Assembly: GCA_903957405.1 (NCBI GenBank)
Contig: CAJBPC010000509.1
Coordinates: 1 to 5,322, forward strand
Direction: 5' to 3'
Length of the DNA: 5,322 nt
DNA from: an uncultured bacterium
GTDB lineage: Bacteria; Bacteroidota; Bacteroidia; Chitinophagales; Chitinophagaceae
Shown piece after piece: positions 1 to 5,322 of this stretch. How positions within the stretch are numbered: position 1 is the first letter of the stretch; the number at the start of each line of letters is the position of its first letter. The position numbers and the translations under genes were made by a program. The notes under the pieces were generated by a model. That model was not told where the DNA came from and made no database searches. It saw nothing but the letters and a program-made list of their open reading frames with translations.

Positions 1-2594
1 CCATTGAGTTTTGCCTTTTGAATGTATGGAGATGTCGGTTTGTTTCCATGGGTGCGGATCTTGAAGGATTTTCCGGCGTAGTAAGCGGGATTCAACTGGA
101 TGGTGATCTCATCGAATACCGGACTCGTGATTTCATAAAATGGGTTTTGAGACTGATTCCCAAGCACGTTGAATAGTCCGATCGACATGAGTGCACTGAT
201 GGCGCCCATCTGCCCCTGGTCCTCATCGTGGCCGCCATAGCCCATGTCGGGCGTCACGCCTCCAAATGCCTGCTGCCGAACCCGGCGCACCCAGTATTGC
301 GTCAGCCAGGGTTTGCCGGCATAGCTGAAGAGGTGCGCATTCGAACAACCTGGCTGGTTTGCATAGCTGACATATCCTTGGTTGTAATCATACACGAAAT
401 CACTCGGGGCAGACATTTCAAATGCATGGTTCAGCCGGTTTGAAAAACTATCTTTCCCTCCCATCATGTTCATGAGTTCGCCAATGCCATGCGATACCGA
501 CCAGGTGGCTTGCCAGGCATTGGCCTCTACCCACCCGGCTCCTTTCAGCGGATCACGATGGGTGAATGCTCCATTCCTGTCTTTGGGGAAGATGAATCCT
601 GTCGTGCTGTCAACGCATTGCTGCCATCCCTTCGATCTTTTGCTGAAGTATTCCGCATCTTTCGAGAGCCCCAGCTTTTGTGCCATCTGTGAGAGTCCCC
701 AATCCTGGAATGCCGCTTCTATGGTGATGCCGGCATTCCCCGGCCACCATCCTTTTGCATCATAGAACGATGCATCCTCCGGACTGCCCAGCATGCCACC
801 GGGCATATGGTTTCTTTTCAGGATCCCGAAAGCATGCTTCGGATCGGATTTTTTCATGAGGCCTTTCATGTAGGTGCTTACCACGAGGTTCGAGGTGGGG
901 CAGCCGGTCATGATATACGTGTACCCGCCACCGGTAGGTCCTCGCGGCAGCAGGGAGCCGTTATCCGCGTATTGCAACATGGAGGCCGTGATGTCGTCCA
1001 TGACTTCCGGCCATGCAAGGCCCCATAGAATGTTCAGGTTCCATTGCGTGAGCCAGAATGCATCTGAATTGTACATATGGAACAGCGGTTTGCCGTCATC
1101 TCCCATCGGTAGCCTGCGGACCTTGAAAACAGCATCTGTGAAATTACCCGTACGGATACCTTCCGTTCGGTCGGGATAGTCGCCTGAGACGTCATCTGTC
1201 TTATGCCTGCCCAACAGCACATGCCAGAGATCGGTGTAAAATTTGATCCGGTCTTCGGTAGCCCCGCCTTTCACATCGATGCGACCGAGCCATTGATTCC
1301 ATGTCTTTCGGGCATTCATCCTGATCGCATCAAAGTCCCAGGCCGGATTTTCCGCATTCAGATTTCTGCGTGCATTGTCGGTGCTGGTGTATGAGATCCC
1401 TATTTTCATTTGGAGCCGACCACCGGACTGGAGCTTGTCGCCTACCGTCAGCACCAGGCTGTCGCCGGAGATGTCTTTGAAGTCGAGGTCGGTCTGCATG
1501 CCATTGGTGGCTTTCCAAGTGTCAAGTGGTCTGTCGAACTGTATGACAAAGAAGATCCGTACGTCTTTCGGACCTCCCCAATACCTGTCCACAGAGCTGA
1601 AGGATCCTTCCAGTCCGTCTTTCCCGATCCGTTTCACCGTTGCTCCCGTCATGCTGCTGTTCGCCAGGAATCCGGAGAGGTTGATGACAATTCTTGCATC
1701 CGACGCTTTGCAATAGGTGAAACGGTACATGCTGGTTCGGTCCGTCACGGTCTGTTCCGCCCACACATCGTGCTTTCGCAGCAGTACGCGATGATAGCCC
1801 GGTTCAACCTGTTCATCCTCGTGTGAAAAGGGGGATTCCCATCCCGCTTCACCCATATTGGTGACATCATCCGCTGTGCCCGGCATGATCTCGAGGCCAG
1901 ATATCATCCAGTCGTGGATTTGCGGGAAGCCAAGGATCTCAGATTCGTTGTAATTATAGCCCCCTCCATTTTGGTTTTTGTTGCGTGTGAGGGGTGCCGC
2001 GGTCATCATGCCGAAGGGAAGTCCACCTGTGATGAAGAAGAAATATCTTCCTCGATTCGTTTCAATGTATGGATCGACATAGGAAACATGGTCGCCTGCC
2101 GCATCTGCAGAAGAATAGATCTCGAATTCCGACAGTCCGAGATCCTTACCCGTCCCATCCGTGACCTCAAACTTCACCCATGTGATATTTTTTTTCGGAA
2201 ACCGGATCTCTTTGCCCCAACCGTTATTGGGTATCTGGTTGACCCATATCACACTGCCATCGCTGAAGTGCAGCTTGCCACCGGCGACATGTTCTGCCAG
2301 GGATGGCCTGTCAAACATCACGATCCGTTCCACGGACACCTCCTTGTCCCAGGTCAATGTCACCCATGGGAAACGGATGTAGCCCCAATCCGTGGTGACG
2401 CCTTCACAGGCCCATTCACCTGTTCCATCCACTCCGATGATCCCATCCGTGGCATGGCTGGCCTGAAGCGCGGCGGACTTCCGGGAAGAGGACTCCACCC
2501 TTGCGGCAGCAGCGATGTTTCCCGGACCTGCAAATGCCTGAACGCCATCCATCACCAGCAGCATCAAAAAAGCCGAGACCTGTTTCATATTCAT
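1..2594 (-). CDS. GH92-family alpha-mannosidase-like glycoside hydrolase with N-terminal discoidin-like domain (3' partial)
   Basis: One frame stays open for 864 codons from the ATG at 2594 to the left edge, with no stop or frameshift. A type I signal peptide is visible (MKQ n-region, hydrophobic core, probable cleavage after AFA at residue 22), so the product is exported. Residues ~24-162 resemble a galactose-binding/F5-8 type C-like domain (DUF7402 style: GEWA at 59-62, VMFDRPSL at 92-99, GLSEFEIY at 153-160). The GH92 N-terminal beta domain starts at VDPYIET (173-179) and contains GGLPFGMM (190-197) and ISGLEIMPG (231-239). The (alpha/alpha)6 part carries WVEANAWQATW (688-698), where Glu690 fits the family's catalytic acid, and GHDEDQGQM (788-796), where Asp790 and Asp792 fit the base. 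GH92 enzymes are calcium-dependent inverting exo-alpha-mannosidases. Several usually conserved core blocks are altered, so the linkage or even the sugar may differ. The tail (SPVFDEITIQL, YIQKAKLNG) is typical of the family's C-terminus, so probably only tens of residues are missing. The ATG at 2588 is an alternative start. Last gene of the visible operon. Confidence 0.9.
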   Translation of the reverse strand, partial: MNMKQVSAFLMLLVMDGVQAFAGPGNIAAAARVESSSRKSAALQASHATDGIIGVDGTGEWACEGVTTDWGYIRFPWVTLTWDKEVSVERIVMFDRPSLAEHVAGGKLHFSDGSVIWVNQIPNNGWGKEIRFPKKNITWVKFEVTDGTGKDLGLSEFEIYSSADAAGDHVSYVDPYIETNRGRYFFFITGGLPFGMMTAAPLTRNKNQNGGGYNYNESEILGFPQIHDWMISGLEIMPGTADDVTNMGEAGWESPFSHEDEQVEPGYHRVLLRKHDVWAEQTVTDRTSMYRFTYCKASDARIVINLSGFLANSSMTGATVKRIGKDGLEGSFSSVDRYWGGPKDVRIFFVIQFDRPLDTWKATNGMQTDLDFKDISGDSLVLTVGDKLQSGGRLQMKIGISYTSTDNARRNLNAENPAWDFDAIRMNARKTWNQWLGRIDVKGGATEDRIKFYTDLWHVLLGRHKTDDVSGDYPDRTEGIRTGNFTDAVFKVRRLPMGDDGKPLFHMYNSDAFWLTQWNLNILWGLAWPEVMDDITASMLQYADNGSLLPRGPTGGGYTYIMTGCPTSNLVVSTYMKGLMKKSDPKHAFGILKRNHMPGGMLGSPEDASFYDAKGWWPGNAGITIEAAFQDWGLSQMAQKLGLSKDAEYFSKRSKGWQQCVDSTTGFIFPKDRNGAFTHRDPLKGAGWVEANAWQATWSVSHGIGELMNMMGGKDSFSNRLNHAFEMSAPSDFVYDYNQGYVSYANQPGCSNAHLFSYAGKPWLTQYWVRRVRQQAFGGVTPDMGYGGHDEDQGQMGAISALMSIGLFNVLGNQSQNPFYEITSPVFDEITIQLNPAYYAGKSFKIRTHGNKPTSPYIQKAKLN

Positions 2595-2609
2595 TTCCGT
2601 AAGATTTAT
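2595..2609 (-). other. 15-base intergenic spacer between esterase and GH92 genes
   Basis: Minus-strand ATAAATCTTACGGAA separates the esterase TGA from the GH92 ATG. It is too short for a promoter or terminator, has no strong Shine-Dalgarno sequence (GGAA lies directly against the ATG) and is A/T-rich just upstream of the start, as is usual in Bacteroidota. This supports co-transcription of the two genes. Confidence 0.8.
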
Positions 2610-4106
2610 TCATGGCGTCAAACCCGTCCTGAATGGCAGTGCGGGGAAGCCCTCTTGGTTTGTCAGATTCGTGACCGGGGCGTTGCTGAAAGCATATCTG
2701 ACATGAACGGGTTTCATGACCGACCGGCTCTGAAGGTGCAATTCATCCCCTTTGATAAGCGCTGTTGCCGGATGAAAGATCCCGTCGGCACCCGCCAGCT
2801 CAAAATGGCGGGGTTGCCGACCATCGGACGTCATCAGCCCCGAACCTAGGGAGGATTTCTCGAAACGAACCAAGATGACGGAATCCCTTGATGCCATTTC
2901 AAGGAATTCCGGACCTCTGAAAACGATCGAGTCGAGGCCGTACGTGCGTGCGAGTGCTATTTTGGATAGCCGATATGCCAGATCCTGTTTGTTGGGAGGA
3001 TGCAGTTCATTCGGATCTGCCAGGTCCATGGTGACGGCCATCTCCGTTCCGGCTACTTGTTTTCGGATGGCGGCCTGCGCCTCCCTGAATGCCGCGTAAT
3101 AGGTGAGGGAGGGTGCTTCATTCCAGTGGTATGGCGCCACCTGGACATAGTAGAAAGGGAGGTCGGGGGTTTGAAACAAGTCTCGCCAATCCGCTATCAT
3201 CGCAGCACACAGTCGGGTATACAGCATACCATCCATCCGGTTTGATTCTCCCTGATACCATATGACGCCTTTTAATGCGAGCCGGCGCAGGGGATGGATC
3301 ATGGCGTTGTAAAACAATGTGGGCCTTACGACCTTCTCAAAAGTGACAATCGAATCCAACGGCTCTCGTGAAAGGGAAGAACTGTCATATGGAAGCAGGT
3401 ATTTTTTATGGAGCAGGCTGTCAGCCGTCAGCGTTTTTCTTGACGTCCATGCCTGACCGGATGATCCACCGACGCTGCTCACGATCAAGCCGATCGGTAT
3501 GCCTGTGGCCTGGTGGATATGGCGTGCGAATAAAAATGCCAATGCGCTGAAATCTCCTGCCGTTGATGGCGATGACACCACCCAGTTCCCCTTGCATTCT
3601 TCAACCGGTGTGCCCTTGAAATTGGTTTTCACGTCAAAAAGCCGGATGCCCGGCAGATCCGATGATTCTATCTCCTGTCTGTAATGCATGACTCCCATCA
3701 GCCAGGGGAGAAAGGGTTTTATGGTCATGTCCATATTGGACTGCCCACTGCAGAGCCACACATCTCCGATGAGCACATCTGAAACGGATCTGACCAGCCT
3801 GCCACATTGGATTTTGATGCCATGAGGGATGGTCTTTTTTCTGTCAGCCGCCGGAACGGGTATGGCAACGGACCAACGACCGCGGTTATCTGAAACCGTC
3901 TTGATGGTCTCGCGCGTCCAGCTGACAGTGATGTTAACGGGTTGTCGCGGGGATGCGAATCCCCATAAGTCAAGATCAGCCGATTGTTGGATGACCATGT
4001 GGTCACCGAGCGCTGTGCCTAGCCGGAGCGATGTATCTTCAGCATGCAAGACCGTCGGGGTCGCAAGCAATAGAAAAGTCGACAGGCTAAGGGTTTTGAT
4101 GTTCAT
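2610..4106 (-). CDS. Sialate O-acetylesterase-type SGNH carbohydrate esterase
   Basis: A complete 498-residue protein of normal length for the bacterial SASA family. It begins with a signal peptide (MNIK, hydrophobic stretch, likely cleavage after LHA at residue 22), which implies periplasmic or outer location. Residues ~27-112 form the usual N-terminal beta-sandwich (GDHMVIQQ at 34-41, GRWSVAIP at 76-83). The SGNH hydrolase core follows: GDVWLCSGQSNM (114-125) with nucleophile Ser123, SSVGGSSGQAW (210-220), GVIWYQGESN (280-289), and MDLADPNELHPPNKQD (360-375) holding the likely catalytic His369 with Asp364 or Asp361. The C-terminal block AFSNAPVTNL...GFPALPFRT (472-494) is also characteristic. 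The family hydrolyses O-acetyl esters on sugars. Members are named for sialic acid, but many act on xylan or other polysaccharides, and the absence of sialidase or sialic-acid genes here gives no support for a sialate substrate. In the SVGGSSGQAW block, SWGG and an acidic residue are more usual; here Val212 and Gln218 occupy those places. The start overlaps the upstream stop as ATGA, which indicates translational coupling. Confidence 0.95.
   Translation of the reverse strand: MNIKTLSLSTFLLLATPTVLHAEDTSLRLGTALGDHMVIQQSADLDLWGFASPRQPVNITVSWTRETIKTVSDNRGRWSVAIPVPAADRKKTIPHGIKIQCGRLVRSVSDVLIGDVWLCSGQSNMDMTIKPFLPWLMGVMHYRQEIESSDLPGIRLFDVKTNFKGTPVEECKGNWVVSSPSTAGDFSALAFLFARHIHQATGIPIGLIVSSVGGSSGQAWTSRKTLTADSLLHKKYLLPYDSSSLSREPLDSIVTFEKVVRPTLFYNAMIHPLRRLALKGVIWYQGESNRMDGMLYTRLCAAMIADWRDLFQTPDLPFYYVQVAPYHWNEAPSLTYYAAFREAQAAIRKQVAGTEMAVTMDLADPNELHPPNKQDLAYRLSKIALARTYGLDSIVFRGPEFLEMASRDSVILVRFEKSSLGSGLMTSDGRQPRHFELAGADGIFHPATALIKGDELHLQSRSVMKPVHVRYAFSNAPVTNLTNQEGFPALPFRTGLTP
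4103..4106 (-). other. ATGA start-stop overlap coupling the propeller and esterase genes
   Basis: On the minus strand the esterase ATG (4106..4104) shares two bases with the TGA stop (4105..4103) of the upstream gene. The preceding bases (ACGAACAATGATCG) contain no convincing Shine-Dalgarno sequence. Coupled re-initiation, or the weak-SD initiation common in Bacteroidota, is likely. Confidence 0.9.
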
Positions 4107-5322
4107 CGATCATTGTTCGTTGATGAAAAATTCACCCGAAAGAACCTGGGCCGGTAGTGGGTCGGGTATGTTTGGATGTCATTCCAGAAATCGAATGAAT
4201 TCACATTATAGCTGATCAGAAGCTCGTCTTTTCCGGATAGGGCGGGATGTGCTTTTGCATTATACGCATAAATGGCTTTCCCGGGTTCGAGGGTGTTTCG
4301 CACATCAAATAGCGGGATGATGGGTCCGAAAGGTCCGGTAGGTGAAAGTCCCACACGTGCTCCGATAACCGTTCCGATGCCCTGGATCATGAAGACCATG
4401 AGGAACCTCCCGTCTTGGAGCGGGGTGATGCTCATTTCATTGGATACGCTGTCTGCCACCGGTATGGCAGCGGTGAAATCATTTGTCCATCCATTGGCGG
4501 TATGAAAGCGCCATGCATGGTGATCGGATACCTGTTCCGGCTTGAATCTGGCCACAAAAGCCTGTTTATTTTTGCCGCGGACTGCATAGGCATAGATAAA
4601 CCCATCTTTTTTTGTTTTCCCGATGCGGCGTGTGTTGTCAAGTACGGCGGCACCGAAAGACAATCCATTTGACATCCTGCTGCCAAGAAAAAACGGGAGT
4701 TCCGTTTGCGTGTGGAGTCCGGGATCGGGGGTTCCGTTCAATGAAAATGACAGCATGCCATTGCCTTTTTCTTGAAATGCAAAAGGCACTCCCTGAAGTG
4801 AATCCCAGATCCTGTACTGGAAGATATGAAGTCTTTTTTCCTTTTTCCCGCTTATGAACCCATCGCCGAGCCATAAGTACTGGTCATTGGGATATCGATG
4901 TTTGGGTAACTTGAACAGGGAAGGATCCTCTGTGTCGAGGGTGTCCCAGACAAATCGGATGGAATCGATCTGTGCCGTATTTGACCACGCCATGGAATTG
5001 TGGATCATTTTGAAACCGGGAGGCATTGAATCGGATGCTGCCTCCCGGATGATGGTGTCGCTGAACCACCAGCAGACCTTCCCCGTGGGTTTCTTGCGCT
5101 GGCGTCGGCCGTAATCCACCCTTTTGGTAAAAATCCCATCCCCTCCCGACCAGCCTTTTTCCCGCAGAAACAACCCATTCAGGTCATCTGCGGCAGACAC
5201 GGAGTGGGGGATGTCAAATGATTGTTTGGGCAAGTGGCACCCGATCGATAAGGTCATCACCATCCCAATGCCGCAGGATCGTATCAGATTGAAAGGCGTG
5301 CATGAGATCTGTGTCTTACGCA
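4103..5322 (-). CDS. Putative lipoprotein with DUF4185/DUF5005-like beta-propeller domain (5' end at the window edge)
   Basis: The frame is open from the right edge to the TGA at 4103. The first in-window ATG is at 5263 (386 residues), but a start there gives MVMTLSIGC with no charged n-region. Extending upstream gives a run beginning RKTQ, then a hydrophobic stretch ending LSIGC, which looks like a lipoprotein signal. The edge bases read as the last two of an NTG start whose first base would be position 5323, giving 406 residues. Numbered from 5263, the domain shows GWSGGDG (37-43), VCWWFSDT (63-70), IHNSMAW (87-93), YLWLGDGF (129-136), YNAKAHP (334-340), LLISYNVNS (348-356) and YRPRFFRV (370-377). 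These recur in DUF4185/DUF5005 proteins, which are predicted five-bladed propellers related in fold to GH43-like hydrolases. Conserved acids Asp42, Asp69 and Asp134 are candidates for an active site. Some DUF4185 proteins are endo-D-arabinanases (GH183); whether this one shares that activity is unknown. It leads the visible operon and overlaps the esterase gene by four bases. Confidence 0.8.
   Translation of the reverse strand, partial: RKTQISCTPFNLIRSCGIGMVMTLSIGCHLPKQSFDIPHSVSAADDLNGLFLREKGWSGGDGIFTKRVDYGRRQRKKPTGKVCWWFSDTIIREAASDSMPPGFKMIHNSMAWSNTAQIDSIRFVWDTLDTEDPSLFKLPKHRYPNDQYLWLGDGFISGKKEKRLHIFQYRIWDSLQGVPFAFQEKGNGMLSFSLNGTPDPGLHTQTELPFFLGSRMSNGLSFGAAVLDNTRRIGKTKKDGFIYAYAVRGKNKQAFVARFKPEQVSDHHAWRFHTANGWTNDFTAAIPVADSVSNEMSITPLQDGRFLMVFMIQGIGTVIGARVGLSPTGPFGPIIPLFDVRNTLEPGKAIYAYNAKAHPALSGKDELLISYNVNSFDFWNDIQTYPTHYRPRFFRVNFSSTNNDR
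5237..5322 (-). other. Probable lipoprotein signal peptide coding region
   Basis: Read on the minus strand in frame with the downstream gene, this stretch encodes RKTQISCTPFNLIR, then a hydrophobic segment SCGIGMVMTLSIG, then Cys (codon 5237..5239). The basic n-region, hydrophobic core and small residue before Cys fit a relaxed signal peptidase II site (S-I-G-C). No Asp/Glu-rich or Lys-Asp/Glu export signal follows the Cys (HLPKQSFD), so surface display is not indicated by that motif. Confidence 0.6.

Noticed and set aside
1410..1826. A 138-codon open frame on the plus strand, and shorter neighbours at 874..1179 and 1375..1716
   Set aside because: All are antisense to the continuous GH92 frame and show no family motif or export signal.
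1..2594. Possible pseudogene or frameshift in the left half, because no terminated long frame is found there
   Set aside because: Codon-by-codon reading from 2594 stays in one frame to the edge, and the codon count matches the distance exactly (864 codons plus two bases). The gene is simply cut by the window end.
1914..2849. A 311-codon open frame on the plus strand
   Set aside because: It lies antisense across the junction of two well-supported genes, has no recognisable domain and a Cys/His/Arg-rich composition typical of a shadow frame, and gains nothing from context.
3829..4215. A 128-codon plus-strand frame crossing the esterase/propeller gene junction
   Set aside because: It is antisense to two real genes at their ATGA overlap and has no protein-family resemblance.
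5176..5303. ATG at 5303 on the minus strand as a start for the first gene
   Set aside because: It is in a different frame from the propeller gene and meets a stop within a few dozen codons, so it cannot be the start.
5264..5322. Possible promoter upstream of the first gene
   Set aside because: The stretch is open in frame and encodes a plausible signal peptide. No TAnnTTTG-type Bacteroidota -7 element or -33 TTTG was convincing.
1..5322. tRNA, rRNA, CRISPR array, insertion sequence or terminal inverted repeats
   Set aside because: Nearly every base is accounted for by three coding frames. No repeated units, transposase motifs or RNA gene signatures were seen by eye.

Overview
The window carries three minus-strand genes packed head to tail with almost no spare DNA, and nothing else I can support. 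They read from the right edge to the left edge: (1) a secreted or lipid-anchored beta-propeller-like protein of the DUF4185/DUF5005 type (4103..5322, 5' end at or one base beyond the edge); (2) a sialate O-acetylesterase-type SGNH carbohydrate esterase (2610..4106, complete); (3) a GH92-type alpha-mannosidase with an N-terminal discoidin-like domain (1..2594, 3' end beyond the edge). Genes 1 and 2 overlap by four bases (ATGA). Genes 2 and 3 are separated by 15 bases. This is a single polycistronic operon fragment.

The gene types, the export signals on all three proteins, the compact spacing and the lack of strong Shine-Dalgarno sequences point to a carbohydrate-degrading member of the Bacteroidota with a mid-range GC genome. 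This is inferred from family distribution and style; no RNA gene or other taxonomic marker is present. Both edges cut through genes, so the window may be a short contig.

Together the proteins look like part of a glycan-utilisation locus: an esterase to remove O-acetyl groups, an exo-acting alpha-mannosidase to trim mannose, and a five-bladed-propeller protein whose distant relatives include glycan-cleaving enzymes. SusC/SusD transporters and regulators, which would define a polysaccharide utilisation locus, are not in the window. The substrate therefore cannot be fixed. The most interesting points are the divergence of the GH92 core from canonical members while it keeps the catalytic acid and base motifs, and the uncharacterised lipoprotein that leads the operon. 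No stretch over 300 bases lacks a gene, and I see no tRNA, rRNA, mobile element, CRISPR array, terminator or convincing promoter.
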